Assembly: GCF_000527035.1 (NCBI RefSeq) | Contig: NZ_AZUK01000001.1 | Location: 1,743,501-1,807,500 of the forward strand | DNA: 64,000 nt | Direction: 5' to 3' | From: Tolumonas lignilytica | GTDB taxonomy: Bacteria > Pseudomonadota > Gammaproteobacteria > Enterobacterales > Aeromonadaceae | Part shown: in pieces, positions 14,162 to 23,161 of the stretch | How the letters are laid out: every line of letters starts with the position of its first letter | Position numbering within the stretch: position 1 is the first letter of the stretch | Notes under the pieces: generated by a model | Databases searched by the model: none | Told to the model about the DNA's origin: nothing | Seen by the model: only the letters and a program-made list of their open reading frames with translations | Position numbers and translations under genes: made by a program

Positions 14162-14791
14162 CTAATGTTGTTTTTTCACAATAATCAGGTGACGTTCAGC
14201 ATCCAGTTGCGGCACATCCAAGCGGTGCGCAGCAACCAGTGTAAAGTCTGATGGCAGCGTTTCCAATTCATCCTGCGGATAAACCCCTTTTAACGCAAGG
14301 AATACGCCTTGGGGGGCCGGTAAATGCCGACACCAAGTCAGCATGTCCGTCAGTGATGCAAAGGCACGGCTTAAAACCCCATCAAACCCCATCTCATCGT
14401 GGAATTCCTCCACCCGAGATTGAACCGCCACGACATTTTTTAAGCCCAATTCAAGAATAACCTGACGGATAAAGCGGATCCGTTTTCCCAAGCTATCCAG
14501 CAAGACAAACTGCTTATCCGGTTGCACGATGGCCAATGGTAAGCCGGGTAACCCCGGACCGGTACCGACATCAATAAAGCGCTGACCATCCAGATAGGGC
14601 GCAACCACAATACTGTCGAGGATGTGGCGTACCAGCATCCCTTCCGGTTCACGTACTGACGTCAGATTGTATGCCTTGTTCCACTTATGCAGCAACCCGA
14701 CCAGTGCCAGCAGTTGCTGTTTCTGCTGATCGGACAGCGATATATTGGCTTGTTGCAGCAACGATTCCAATTGAGGGAGTAATGTTTGCAT
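14162..14791 (-). CDS. rsmG: 16S rRNA m7G527 methyltransferase RsmG
   Basis: 209-residue SAM-dependent methyltransferase acting on G527 of 16S rRNA. The SAM motif [17 protein letters not shown] lies at about residues 67-83, preceded by the conserved HILDSI. Immediately downstream of mnmG with a 4-base gap, the standard arrangement beside oriC. Confidence 0.97.
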   Translation of the reverse strand: MQTLLPQLESLLQQANISLSDQQKQQLLALVGLLHKWNKAYNLTSVREPEGMLVRHILDSIVVAPYLDGQRFIDVGTGPGLPGLPLAIVQPDKQFVLLDSLGKRIRFIRQVILELGLKNVVAVQSRVEEFHDEMGFDGVLSRAFASLTDMLTWCRHLPAPQGVFLALKGVYPQDELETLPSDFTLVAAHRLDVPQLDAERHLIIVKKQH

Positions 14792-14795
14792 AAAA

Positions 14796-16685
14796 TCAGG
14801 CCGATTTACGCAGCAAGCCGCGTTTTTTCAAATGAACTAATAAAATGGAAATCGCCGCCGGCGTCACGCCGGAAATGCGCGATGCCTGGCCGATGGTCTG
14901 TGGTTTGATATCGTTCAGTTTGATACAAACCTCTTTCGACAGTCCCGGTACGTCGCTGTAGTCCAGATCCAATGGCAACAGGGTTTCTTCATGGCGGAGT
15001 TGTTTGTCGATTTCATCCTGCTGGCGATCAATATAACCGGCATATTTCACCTGGATCTCGATTTGCTCCGCCGCCTGTTGATGCTCAATCCCCGGACCAA
15101 TGCCTTCAATTGCCATCAGATCCTGATAGTTCACTTCCGGACGACGCAGCAGATCCTCCAGATTCACCGGACGGCTCAATGGCGTTTTCAGGATCGCATT
15201 CAGCGATTCTGCCGCTGGATGTTGAGGCTGGATCCAGCAGTCTTTCAGACGCTGCTGTTCCTGTGCCATCATTTCCAGCTTGTGGTTGAAAAATGCCCAA
15301 CGCTCTTCATTCACCAGACCCAGTTCCCGGGCGATAGGAGTCAGGCGCAGATCGGCATTGTCTTCGCGCAGCAGCAGGCGGTATTCGGCACGACTGGTGA
15401 ACATGCGGTAAGGCTCTTTGGTACCCAGCGTCGAGAGATCGTCCATCAGAACCCCGATATAGGCCTGATCGCGACGTGGCGCCCAAGGATCTTTATCCTG
15501 AGCCCGCAATGCCGCATTGATCCCAGCCAACATCCCTTGTGCCGCCGCTTCTTCGTAACCGGTAGTCCCGTTGATCTGGCCGGCAAAGAACAGGTTCTGC
15601 AGACACTTGTTTTCCATATTCGGTTTCAGATCGCGCGGATCGAAAAAGTCATATTCAATCGCATAGCCGGGACGGGCGATGTGCGCGTTGGCAAAGCCTT
15701 TCATTGAACGCACGATCTGCACCTGTACATCAAATGGCAGGCTGGTGGAGATCCCGTTCGGATAGAGCTCATGTGTCGTCAGGCCTTCCGGCTCGATGAA
15801 GATCTGATGCGCGTCTTTATCGGCAAAGCGCATGATCTTATCTTCGATCGACGGACAATAACGTGGGCCGATCCCTTCGATCACCCCCGCATACATCGGG
15901 CTGCGATCCAGATTGGCCCGGATCACATCATGGGTCTGTGTGTTGGTATGCGTGATAAAACAAGGCACCTGCCGCGGATGCTGTTCCGGTTTTCCCAGAT
16001 AGGAAAAGACCGGCACCGGATCATCACCCGGCTGCACCTGCAATTGTGAGAAATCAACGGAGCGCGCATCAATGCGAGGAGGCGTGCCTGTTTTCAGTCG
16101 ACCAACCCGCAGCGGCAGTTCACGCATGCGTTCCGCCAGTGTGACAGAGGCTGGATCACCCGAACGACCGCCACGATAATGCTCCATACCAATATGGATC
16201 AGGCCGTTTAAAAATGTGCCCGCCGTCAGTACGACCGTTTTCGCTAAAATACGGATCCCAGCTTGGGTGACCACTCCACAGACCCGATCACCGTCGAGGA
16301 TCAGATCATCGCAGGCCTGCTGGAACAGTTGCAGATTAGGATAATTTTCCAGCGTATGTCGGATTGTCTGTTTATACAGTAAACGATCTGCCTGCGCACG
16401 GGTTGCGCGTACTGCTGGGCCCTTGGATGAATTCAGGATACGGAACTGGATCCCGGCATGATCGATGGCTTGCGCCATTACGCCACCCATGGCATCCACT
16501 TCTTTCACCAAATGGCCCTTTCCGATCCCTCCGATGGCCGGATTACAAGACATATGTCCTAATGTCTCAATGTTGTGGGTCAGCAACAGGGTTTTCATGC
16601 CCATACGTGCTGCCGCGGTTGCCGCTTCGGTGCCCGCATGGCCTCCGCCAACCACAATCACATCGAATTGATCATGATACTGCAT
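14796..16685 (-). CDS. mnmG: tRNA U34 carboxymethylaminomethyl synthase subunit MnmG
   Basis: 629-residue FAD protein that works with MnmE to build cmnm5U34 in tRNAs. N-terminal FAD fold [14 protein letters not shown], the conserved cysteine in [28 protein letters not shown], and the C-terminal helical domain [15 protein letters not shown] with [17 protein letters not shown] that contacts MnmE. The chosen ATG has GGAG 7 bases upstream; an alternative TTG lies two codons earlier. Its promoter must lie within the adjacent oriC region. The partner gene mnmE is at 28215-29576. Confidence 0.98.
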   Translation of the reverse strand: MQYHDQFDVIVVGGGHAGTEAATAAARMGMKTLLLTHNIETLGHMSCNPAIGGIGKGHLVKEVDAMGGVMAQAIDHAGIQFRILNSSKGPAVRATRAQADRLLYKQTIRHTLENYPNLQLFQQACDDLILDGDRVCGVVTQAGIRILAKTVVLTAGTFLNGLIHIGMEHYRGGRSGDPASVTLAERMRELPLRVGRLKTGTPPRIDARSVDFSQLQVQPGDDPVPVFSYLGKPEQHPRQVPCFITHTNTQTHDVIRANLDRSPMYAGVIEGIGPRYCPSIEDKIMRFADKDAHQIFIEPEGLTTHELYPNGISTSLPFDVQVQIVRSMKGFANAHIARPGYAIEYDFFDPRDLKPNMENKCLQNLFFAGQINGTTGYEEAAAQGMLAGINAALRAQDKDPWAPRRDQAYIGVLMDDLSTLGTKEPYRMFTSRAEYRLLLREDNADLRLTPIARELGLVNEERWAFFNHKLEMMAQEQQRLKDCWIQPQHPAAESLNAILKTPLSRPVNLEDLLRRPEVNYQDLMAIEGIGPGIEHQQAAEQIEIQVKYAGYIDRQQDEIDKQLRHEETLLPLDLDYSDVPGLSKEVCIKLNDIKPQTIGQASRISGVTPAAISILLVHLKKRGLLRKSA

Positions 16686-16802
16686 ATGCAAACTCCAATT
16701 ATTGCCATCAAGGATCGTTATTTCAGTGGGCGCATATTCTAACGGGTTTACGGGATCAATAACATCAAAGAACGATCTTAAGAGGAATGGGATTGCTTAT
16801 TA

Positions 16803-16848
16803 GATCTAGGATCTTTTTATGATCTTCTTATTGATCTTTATTATATGG
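16803..16848. other. DNA unwinding element: AT-rich 13-mer array of oriC
   Basis: Successive GATC-headed T-rich 13-mers start at 16810, 16821 and 16833, close to the E. coli consensus GATCTNTTNTTTT. A further GATCTAGGATC precedes them. Spacing is 11 and 12 bases. Placed on the mnmG side with the DnaA boxes toward mioC, the same polarity as E. coli. Confidence 0.8.
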
Positions 16849-16966
16849 ATCGCGGGTCTCTGTTAATAACTTAAAAATGATCAGATTGATCAAGGTGTTG
16901 AGATGGATCCAATCCTGTGGTTTTTCGGGGATCCAGCGAGGTCAAACATGAGTATAACCAGCGTTG

Positions 16967-16975
16967 TTATGCACA
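16967..16975 (+). promoter_or_regulatory. DnaA box (perfect)
   Basis: TTATGCACA matches TTATNCACA exactly and lies inside oriC. Confidence 0.85.
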
Positions 16976-17040
16976 GACTCAAGTGATCTATCTGGTTGTT
17001 AATAGGATAAAAAGAGCTTAATCAGTGGTTTTCAGTATGG

Positions 17041-17049
17041 TTATACACA
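17041..17049 (+). promoter_or_regulatory. DnaA box (perfect)
   Basis: TTATACACA matches TTATNCACA exactly and lies inside oriC. Confidence 0.85.
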
Positions 17050-17116
17050 AAACTTTTTTTGATGATCCTAAACTGTGCGTATCTGTATTTTTATGACGAT
17101 CCAATTGTCAATCTTC

Positions 17117-17125
17117 TGTGGATAA
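17117..17125 (-). promoter_or_regulatory. DnaA box (perfect, high-affinity form)
   Basis: TGTGGATAA on the plus strand is TTATCCACA on the minus strand, the form of the strongest E. coli boxes R1 and R4. A related box with one mismatch (TTATCCACT) lies 39 bases further at 17164-17172. Confidence 0.87.
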
Positions 17126-17233
17126 ATCTGTGCAAGGCTTTTTCTGACACGATCGTTTGTCGTAGTGGATAAGATCATAAATCGAAAATGGGATCACGTC
17201 ACGTTGTCATGGTGATCCCGGGTAGAGGGGGGA

Positions 17234-17689
17234 TCAGTTCAGTAACAGGTGCCATGTGGTGAACCACAGATCGGCGGCATCTTCGGGGATCTCATGCTGC
17301 GTGACATCAATTTCCAGACGTTCACCGATCTTTTGGGCATTGGTCTGTTCCAGTAATTGATCCAGCAGACGGCCTGCGGCACAAAAGGTATCGTAATTGC
17401 TATCGCCAAGTGCCACGACCGCATAGCGAAGATCGGCCAGTTGCAACGGTTTTTGTACCAGATCCTGAGTAAACGCATGCAGATTATCCGGTACTTGTCC
17501 GGCACCATGGGTTGAGGTGACCACCAGCCAGACGGTATCCGGACCTTTGCTGGCCAGCAGTTGAACCAGATCCGGTTGATAGTGCAATGTGGTGGTGTGT
17601 TGGTGGGTTTGCAACTGCTCGGCAAGATGTTCGGCCACATATTCTGCGGCACCGAGGGTTGAGCCAATGATGAGATCAATATGAGCCAT
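17234..17689 (-). CDS. mioC: FMN-binding flavodoxin-like protein MioC
   Basis: 151-residue flavodoxin-fold protein, close to E. coli MioC (147). FMN-phosphate loop IIGSTLGAAEYVAEH near the N-terminus, then VVTSTHGAGQVPDN and ALGDSNYDTFCAAG. MioC is known as a short electron-transfer flavodoxin beside oriC, and its transcription runs through oriC, as it would here. A second open frame on the same strand (17239-17679) is a shadow. Confidence 0.93.
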   Translation of the reverse strand: MAHIDLIIGSTLGAAEYVAEHLAEQLQTHQHTTTLHYQPDLVQLLASKGPDTVWLVVTSTHGAGQVPDNLHAFTQDLVQKPLQLADLRYAVVALGDSNYDTFCAAGRLLDQLLEQTNAQKIGERLEIDVTQHEIPEDAADLWFTTWHLLLN

Positions 17690-17706
17690 TGTGTTTCCTT
17701 AAATAA

Positions 17707-17731
17707 AAAAGGAGCCGTGATGGCTCCTTTT
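17707..17731 (-). terminator. Terminator downstream of efp
   Basis: AAAAGGAGCC and GGCTCCTTTT pair around a 5-base loop. Read leftward, the stem is followed by a run of T. It separates efp transcripts from mioC; a TTTTATA run on the other side may make it act in both directions. Confidence 0.85.
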
Positions 17732-17754
17732 ATAAAACAAGGCGATGCAGAAGA

Positions 17755-18318
17755 CTACACGCGGCGTTTGAATTCACCGGTACGGGTGTCGATTTCGATC
17801 TTGTCACCGATCTTAACGAAATCGGCAACAGAGATGGTGGCATCAGTGCCTTTCAGTTTAGCAGGCTTCATGACTTTGCCTGAAGTGTCGCCACGAACTG
17901 AAGGCTCAGTGTATTCCACTTCACGTACGATAGTGATTGGCAGTTCCATGGAGATCGCTTTACCTTCGTAGAAGGTTACTTCGCAGATGTCTTCCATGCC
18001 GTCGATCAGGTAGTTCAGTACGTCGCCCAGGTTTTCTTTTTCGATGTCGTACTGGTTGTATTCAGTATCCATGAACACATACATTGGATCAGCGAAGTAA
18101 GAATAAGTACATTCTTTACGTTCCAGCTGTACGGTGTCCAGTTTGTCATCGGCTTTGAACACAGTTTCTGCGCCTGCGCCTGACAGCAGGTTTTTCATTT
18201 TCATTTTAACAACGGCAGAGTTACGGCCGGATTTGTTGAATTCGGTTTTCAGCACGACCATTGGGTCTTTACCGATCATGATGACGTTACCGACACGGAT
18301 TTCCTGAGCGATTTTCAT
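17755..18318 (-). CDS. efp: Translation elongation factor P (Arg32 type)
   Basis: 187-residue EF-P, which binds between the P and E sites and rescues ribosomes stalled on polyproline. KOW-like N-terminal domain, two OB domains, and the C-terminal [10 protein letters not shown]. The tip residue is Arg32 in NKSGRNSA, not the lysine used by EpmA, marking the rhamnosylated class. The modifying enzyme EarP is encoded directly upstream in the same direction. AGGA lies ahead of the ATG. Confidence 0.97.
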   Translation of the reverse strand: MKIAQEIRVGNVIMIGKDPMVVLKTEFNKSGRNSAVVKMKMKNLLSGAGAETVFKADDKLDTVQLERKECTYSYFADPMYVFMDTEYNQYDIEKENLGDVLNYLIDGMEDICEVTFYEGKAISMELPITIVREVEYTEPSVRGDTSGKVMKPAKLKGTDATISVADFVKIGDKIEIDTRTGEFKRRV

Positions 18319-18352
18319 GTGTTCAATTCCTGAATTTAGCTTAAGCTTAGAT

Positions 18353-19531
18353 TTACGCGCAGCATTCTAGCTGTTTTTTGACAAATTGCACCAGTTGGCT
18401 GGCTAAATTTCCACCAGCGAGTGCAGTTTGCGGCCAATGTTGTGCCTGTTGCTGCCATTCAGACCAATGAGATTGTACTGTCAGCCAGTTCTGTTTTAAC
18501 TCGTCCGGATGTTCCTGATTGAAGTGCATGAACAGTTCCCGGACTGCCTGCGCGAGTTCGGCGGACATGGTTTGGCTGTAACGAGCAGAAAAGGCTTCCA
18601 ATTTTTCCAGATGAGCCGCATCTTCCTGCGGATAGATATGCCACAGAAACGGCCGCGCGGCCCATTGTGCGCGCAGGAATGAATCTTCACCACGGACAAT
18701 ATTGAAATCACAGCACCACAGCAGCTGGTCGTAGCCGGTCTGATCGGTCATCGGGATGACCTCTACGGTCAGCGAGCCTTGTTGCCAGCGGCCACCGGCC
18801 TGACAAACTTCGGCGGGTAACAGTGCCCGTAAGCTGTTCAGTGTCCGGCCCGCCGGGATCAAACAGCGTACCGGGATGGGGTGTTGCTGCCAGCAGGCCA
18901 GCAACGCGGGCAATGCCTGATTTTCATAGCTGAACAGGCTGATAAATAACTCATTGTCCTGGGGGGCTAACAGACCTCTTGCGTGACAAAATTGCTGGCG
19001 GTAATCGGGTTGTTGTAACCAGCGCTCCCGCTCTGAAAACAGGTTGTTTTCACAGAGCAAGCCACCACTTTGGGCACTGAAACCGGGAAAAAAGAAAAAC
19101 TTGGTCAGATGCTGCTGACGGGAGGGTAAGCCATGACAGCCATCGATCCAGCTTTCGGCGGTCAGGTATTCCAAATTCAACCAAATCGGCGGAGTCTGCA
19201 TCTGCTGGAGGGTTTGCAGTACTTCGGTCGGCAGTTCGCAGGCAAACGCTTCAATCACTACCTGGCCTGGCTGCCATTGTGCCGGAAAGGTGGCATTCCA
19301 GTGACCGATCAACACATTGTCGATTTGTTGTTCTGCCAGCGTCAGATCCAGTGATGGGCAAATGCGCTGGAACGTCGGTAAATCATCGACCCAGAGGCGT
19401 ATTGCCTGATGATATTCATTGGCTAGCTGGCGGGCCAGACGCCAGGTAACGCCGATATCACCGTAGTTATCGACCACGGTGCAGAAAATATCCCAAAAAG
19501 AATCGGTGGTTTGCGGCATAAGCTTCATCAT
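18353..19531 (-). CDS. earP: EF-P arginine rhamnosyltransferase EarP
   Basis: About 392-residue GT-B type glycosyltransferase that transfers rhamnose from dTDP-rhamnose to Arg32 of EF-P. Family landmarks are visible: [21 protein letters not shown] at the N-terminus (DNYGD holds the catalytic aspartates), [24 protein letters not shown], and the nucleotide-sugar motif [24 protein letters not shown]. It sits next to efp, the arrangement described for Shewanella, Pseudomonas and Neisseria. The start is uncertain among three nearby ATGs (19531, 19528, 19519). Confidence 0.95.
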   Translation of the reverse strand: MMKLMPQTTDSFWDIFCTVVDNYGDIGVTWRLARQLANEYHQAIRLWVDDLPTFQRICPSLDLTLAEQQIDNVLIGHWNATFPAQWQPGQVVIEAFACELPTEVLQTLQQMQTPPIWLNLEYLTAESWIDGCHGLPSRQQHLTKFFFFPGFSAQSGGLLCENNLFSERERWLQQPDYRQQFCHARGLLAPQDNELFISLFSYENQALPALLACWQQHPIPVRCLIPAGRTLNSLRALLPAEVCQAGGRWQQGSLTVEVIPMTDQTGYDQLLWCCDFNIVRGEDSFLRAQWAARPFLWHIYPQEDAAHLEKLEAFSARYSQTMSAELAQAVRELFMHFNQEHPDELKQNWLTVQSHWSEWQQQAQHWPQTALAGGNLASQLVQFVKKQLECCA

Positions 19532-19617
19532 CACTGCAATATTAAGGCAGGATCGTAACAGAAATTCAGGCAGAATAGCCGGAAAGACGCATTTTGCATT
19601 CCATTGAAGAGAGAACT

Positions 19618-20499
19618 ATGCAAGCTAATCTGATGTTATTGCTGACCGCTGCGATCTGGGGGTTTGCTTTTGTTGCCCAGCGTGTCGCGATGGAGCACAT
19701 GGGGCCATTTTCGTTTAACGGGATCCGTTTTCTACTGGGTGCGGTGTCGCTGTTACCTCTTATTTGGTTTTTTTCGCGTAAACAATCCGTTGCGGTGACT
19801 CCCGCCGCCAAGACGTCGATCTGGCTGGCGGGTGGGGTGGCGGGTACGATCTTGTTTGCAGCTGCGGCCCTGCAACAAGTCGGATTACTGTATACCTCGG
19901 CAGCGAAAGCCGGCTTTATCACGGGGTTATATATGATCCTGGTGCCATTCTTAGGCCTGTTTTTACGCCATGTCACCGGTTTGAATGCCTGGCTAGGAGC
20001 GGGAATTGCTCTGGCCGGCCTGTATCTGCTGAGTATCAATGATGATCTGAGCATGTCTCGTGGTGACATGCTGATGTTTATTGGGGCTATTTTCTGGTCT
20101 TGCCATATTTTGTGGATTGATTTTATTGGTCGCAGAGTGAATGCCTTGCAGTTATCCGCCGTGCAGTTTTTGTCCTGCGGTGTATTGAGCATGCTGGTAG
20201 CGTTCTGGCTGGAAACGCCGTCGTTGTCCTCTGTCTTTGCGGCCTGGAAAGCCGTGTTGTTTGCCAGTCTGATCAGTGTCGGTGTGGCTTATACCTTGCA
20301 GATCGTGGCGCAGAAAAAAGCCAAACCGACTCATGCCGCCATTATTATGAGTATGGAGGCTGTTTTTGCTGCGATTGGGGGCGTGGTCTTTTTAAGTGAA
20401 TCGTTACCCCTGCGCGGTTGGATCGGTTGTGCACTGATGATGACGGGCATGTTGCTTTCGCAGATCCCGCTGCCTAAATTAAAACGTGCTACTCACTAA
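19618..20499 (+). CDS. EamA/DMT-family drug/metabolite transporter
   Basis: 293-residue inner-membrane protein with about ten hydrophobic helices in two EamA repeats: N-terminal MLLLTAAIWGFAFVAQRVAM and a second repeat with QIVAQKKAKPTHAAIIMSMEAVF and a GCALMMTGMLLSQIP ending. Family members export amino acids or small metabolites; substrate cannot be told here. The ATG at 19618 has GAGAG upstream and starts where the family usually starts; a TTG at 19594 would only add eight residues. Confidence 0.9.
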   Translation: MQANLMLLLTAAIWGFAFVAQRVAMEHMGPFSFNGIRFLLGAVSLLPLIWFFSRKQSVAVTPAAKTSIWLAGGVAGTILFAAAALQQVGLLYTSAAKAGFITGLYMILVPFLGLFLRHVTGLNAWLGAGIALAGLYLLSINDDLSMSRGDMLMFIGAIFWSCHILWIDFIGRRVNALQLSAVQFLSCGVLSMLVAFWLETPSLSSVFAAWKAVLFASLISVGVAYTLQIVAQKKAKPTHAAIIMSMEAVFAAIGGVVFLSESLPLRGWIGCALMMTGMLLSQIPLPKLKRATH

Positions 20500-20544
20500 A
20501 CTTTTAATTCATCACGACTTTCAACTCATCAAGGAGCCGGAAGT

Positions 20545-21636
20545 ATGCCGTCTCGTTTTAATGAATTAACGCAACCATTAGTTGCGCTATTACTGCTGGT
20601 GTCGATTGTTGCGGCTGCCTTTATTGTGATTGCCCCGTTTCTGGTGGCAACACTCTGGGCCATCATTCTGGTTTCTGCCACCTGGGAGCCTTTCACTTGG
20701 GTCTCTGCCCGTTTAGGCGGGCGGAATCATGTAGCGGCGGCATTGGTGGTCACGGTGATGATGTTGTTTGTGGTCGTGCCCTTAGTGCTGGCATCCGTTG
20801 AATTTGCGCAACAACTGACGCATTTTGCCCGCATATTACAGCAAAAAATCGAGGCGGGGGTTTGGCCGGATCTGCCGCAGTGGCTTTTAAATGTGCCGTA
20901 TGCCGGGGGCTGGTTACAGACGCAATGGCAAAGCATCCAGCAGCAGGATTTGCAGGTTTTGACACCACTGAAAGGGTTCATAGCACCCTTGGCGAAGATG
21001 ATGTTGAGTGTCGCCGGATCCTTTGGTGCCGGTATGTTGATGTTATTGATTAGTCTGCTCATTGCTGGAGTGTTATATGCCAACGGTGAGACTATTCATC
21101 GCTGGATTCTGGCCTTCTGTCATAAAATTGCGCCCCGGGAAGGGATCCGTCTTCTGCAGGTGGCACATACTACGATCCGGGGCGTCGTGAACGGATTCAT
21201 TGGTGCCGCGATTGCCCAGGGGATTTTTGCCTGGTTTGCCTATGTCATTGCCAAAGTGCCGCATGCACTGAGTTTAGGCTTAGCGACCTGTCTGGTATCG
21301 GTGATACCAGGCGGGCCTATGCTGCTGTCGATTCCGGCGATCGCCTGGCTGTATCAGCATGGCTCGGTTGGTTGGGCCATTTTTGTGGCGGTCTGGGTGT
21401 TATTTGCTGTGGGTTCGATCGATAACGTGGTTAAATCGCTGGTCATTGGGCGTAGCAGTCCGTTGCCGATTGTGTTGATTTTGTTTGGAGTGGCCGGTGG
21501 CGCGATCAGTTTTGGTCTGTTAGGGGTGTTTTTAGGGCCGATCTTACTGGCGCTAGTCTATGCCTTGCTCAAAAACTGGGTGAATATTGACAAGTTGGCA
21601 GATAAAAAAGCAATACATAAAAAAGTAACGGAATAA
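20545..21636 (+). CDS. AI-2E (PerM-like) family transporter
   Basis: 363-residue membrane protein of the AI-2E/PerM family. Several N-terminal helices are followed by a soluble stretch (about 105-150), then helices with RGVVNGFIGAAIAQGIFAWFAY, VIPGGPMLLSIPA and the family signature SIDNVVKSLVIGRSSPLP. Members include sodium/proton antiporters and exporters; the autoinducer-2 export role of one E. coli member should not be assumed. AAGGAG site upstream. Its stop codon abuts the stop of the convergent LysR gene with no gap. Confidence 0.88.
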   Translation: MPSRFNELTQPLVALLLLVSIVAAAFIVIAPFLVATLWAIILVSATWEPFTWVSARLGGRNHVAAALVVTVMMLFVVVPLVLASVEFAQQLTHFARILQQKIEAGVWPDLPQWLLNVPYAGGWLQTQWQSIQQQDLQVLTPLKGFIAPLAKMMLSVAGSFGAGMLMLLISLLIAGVLYANGETIHRWILAFCHKIAPREGIRLLQVAHTTIRGVVNGFIGAAIAQGIFAWFAYVIAKVPHALSLGLATCLVSVIPGGPMLLSIPAIAWLYQHGSVGWAIFVAVWVLFAVGSIDNVVKSLVIGRSSPLPIVLILFGVAGGAISFGLLGVFLGPILLALVYALLKNWVNIDKLADKKAIHKKVTE

Positions 21637-22551
21637 TCAGGTGTTGGCTGGTTGCTGCCAATCTGTACCAGCCAATTTCTCAGCCAGATAGTCGATCAGC
21701 GTTTTTACCTTCAGTGACAGATGCTTACGTGAGGGATAGACCGCATGAATGCCAAACGAAGGGCCTGCCCATTCCGTCATGAACGTGACAAGTTTACCTT
21801 CTTGAATATCCGGTCCGACCTGAAAGATGGGTTGTAGAGCGATGCCTTGACCGGCTAATACCACCGCCCGGATGGTGTCGCCATTATTGGTGTGCATTCT
21901 GGCTTTTATGTTGATGGCGCGTTCGCCTTGTTTGGCAGAATAGAAATGCCAGATGTCGCCAGTAGGCAGGTATGAATAAGAGATGGCCTGATGTTGCGCC
22001 AGTTCTTCCGGCGTAGTGGGTGTACCGTATTTTTCCAGATAGGCGGGCGAGGCACATAACACCGCATGGCTATTTGACAACCGGCGTGAAACGAGCGAGG
22101 AATCGGCCAGATTGCCAATGCGGATCGCCAGATCAAACCCTTCTTCCAATAGATCGACCCGGCGGTCATTCAGTTCGATATCCAGAGTAATAGACGGGTG
22201 ACGTTCCATAAACTCAGCCCACAAGGGTGCAAGATAACGCGTACCAAAGGTGAGAGGAGCATTGACGCGGATATTGCCGACCAGACTGGCATTATTTGCA
22301 CCGACGGCACTGTTAGCATCATCCAGATCAACTAGAATTTGTTTAGTGCGTTGGTAATAGTCGCGACCGGCTTCAGTGAGTGCGATACGGCGGGTTGAAC
22401 GTTGCAGCAGACGAACACCCAGATAGGTTTCTAGCTCTTGGATATAACGTGACACCGCTGCTTTAGAACTATGCATCCGCTGCGCAGCCGCAACAAAACT
22501 ACCGCATTCAACCACTGCTATGAGTGCACTTAAATTACGCAGGTGATCCAT
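21637..22551 (-). CDS. LysR-family transcriptional regulator
   Basis: 304-residue LTTR. N-terminal winged HTH (residues 1-60: VAAAQRMHSSKAAVSRYIQELETYLGVRLLQRSTRRIALTEAG) and a C-terminal effector-binding domain. The end sequence LKVKTLIDYLAEKL is typical of the CrgA/DsdC-like branch. Transcribed divergently from the two small secreted-protein genes at 22721-23485, which are the natural candidate targets. Effector unknown. Confidence 0.93.
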   Translation of the reverse strand: MDHLRNLSALIAVVECGSFVAAAQRMHSSKAAVSRYIQELETYLGVRLLQRSTRRIALTEAGRDYYQRTKQILVDLDDANSAVGANNASLVGNIRVNAPLTFGTRYLAPLWAEFMERHPSITLDIELNDRRVDLLEEGFDLAIRIGNLADSSLVSRRLSNSHAVLCASPAYLEKYGTPTTPEELAQHQAISYSYLPTGDIWHFYSAKQGERAINIKARMHTNNGDTIRAVVLAGQGIALQPIFQVGPDIQEGKLVTFMTEWAGPSFGIHAVYPSRKHLSLKVKTLIDYLAEKLAGTDWQQPANT

Positions 22552-22606
22552 TTATTGTTCCGGTTTATGAAATAGTCAATCTTTATAAATGCTATTTATC
22601 TGTATG

Positions 22607-22668
22607 TAAGAAATCAATAGAGTGAACACATGCCAACGGAAAATGGTTTCATGATTTAAGAAATCATG
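22607..22668. promoter_or_regulatory. Candidate LysR operator region
   Basis: In the divergent gap between the LysR gene and the secreted-protein gene, TAAGAAATCA occurs at 22607-22616 and again at 22657-22666, 50 bases apart. The second copy is part of an 8-bp inverted repeat, CATGATTT-AAG-AAATCATG (22650-22668). Same-face spacing of two half-sites suits LysR tetramer binding. Confidence 0.45.
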
Positions 22669-22720
22669 CAGTGATGGATATCACGATACGCTTAAAAGTT
22701 GATTTCCAGGAGAATTGAAC

Positions 22721-23032
22721 ATGAACAAATCATTATCCCATATCGCTGCGGTTGCCGTATTTTCACTGTTCACTGCCACGGCAGCACAAGCAGACGTTAA
22801 CCTTTACCATGTCCACGGTACCGTTCAACAAGTCGATGCCACTAATCATCAAGTGACATTAGCACAAGATGCCGTAAGTGAACTGGGTTGGCCGGTACGC
22901 ACTATCACTTATAAAGTGGATGGTGATAATGTATTGACTGGTATCTCTGCCGGACAAAGTGTGGATGCCAGCTTCACTGCCGATTCTGTTTCTCAGCCGT
23001 TGATCCATTTCATTACGCCAACCTCGCGCTAA
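22721..23032 (+). CDS. Small secreted protein with CusF-like fold, metal ligands missing
   Basis: 103 residues with a clear signal peptide (cleavage after TAAQA, about residue 24), so periplasmic. The mature part, VHGTVQQVDATNHQVTLAQDAV then LGWPVRTITYKV and ISAGQSVDASF, follows the small beta-barrel pattern of CusF-type copper/silver carriers. The tryptophan is kept, but the histidine and the two methionines that hold the metal are replaced (WPVRTI instead of WPxMTM). It may therefore bind something else. AGGAG site ahead of the ATG; a TTG two codons earlier is less likely. Divergent from a LysR gene. Confidence 0.7.
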   Translation: MNKSLSHIAAVAVFSLFTATAAQADVNLYHVHGTVQQVDATNHQVTLAQDAVSELGWPVRTITYKVDGDNVLTGISAGQSVDASFTADSVSQPLIHFITPTSR

Positions 23033-23042
23033 TTCTGGTTTT

Positions 23043-23066
23043 ACCGGCCGGTTTTGTCCGGCTGGT
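23043..23066 (+). terminator. Probable terminator after the CusF-like gene
   Basis: ACCGGCCGG and CCGGCTGGT pair (one G-U) around a 6-base loop, followed by a T-rich GTTCTTCT. Moderately convincing. Confidence 0.55.
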
Positions 23067-23161
23067 GTTCTTCTGTATTCGTTATTTTTTCTGATTTGCG
23101 AGTTTTTACGCCTGATCCCTTGCTGTCTCAGGCGCGCCTTCTGTTATTTAGGAGTTATACC

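Larger units (their letters stand above)
16686..17233. other. oriC: Chromosomal replication origin oriC
   Basis: About 550 bases without a gene between mnmG and mioC, the position of oriC in E. coli. I count 19 GATC sites in 16686-17231, against about two expected by chance, plus one touching the mioC stop. Three perfect DnaA boxes (TTATNCACA) lie at 16967, 17041 and 17117, and one single-mismatch box at 17164. The GATC-headed, T-rich array at 16803-16848 is the likely unwinding element on the mnmG side. An IHF-like site with one mismatch is at 16888-16900. Confidence 0.95.

Noticed and set aside
14991..15707. 238-codon plus-strand frame within mnmG
   Set aside because: Antisense shadow of a conserved gene with no start signals or recognisable domain.
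17239..17679. Second minus-strand frame over mioC
   Set aside because: Alternate frame of mioC with no family resemblance; the 17234-17689 frame has all flavodoxin motifs.
23054..23161. N-terminal extension of the GGLMKEM repeat protein
   Set aside because: It would put a signal peptide internally and has no ribosome binding site; the TAGGAG before 23162 fits better.
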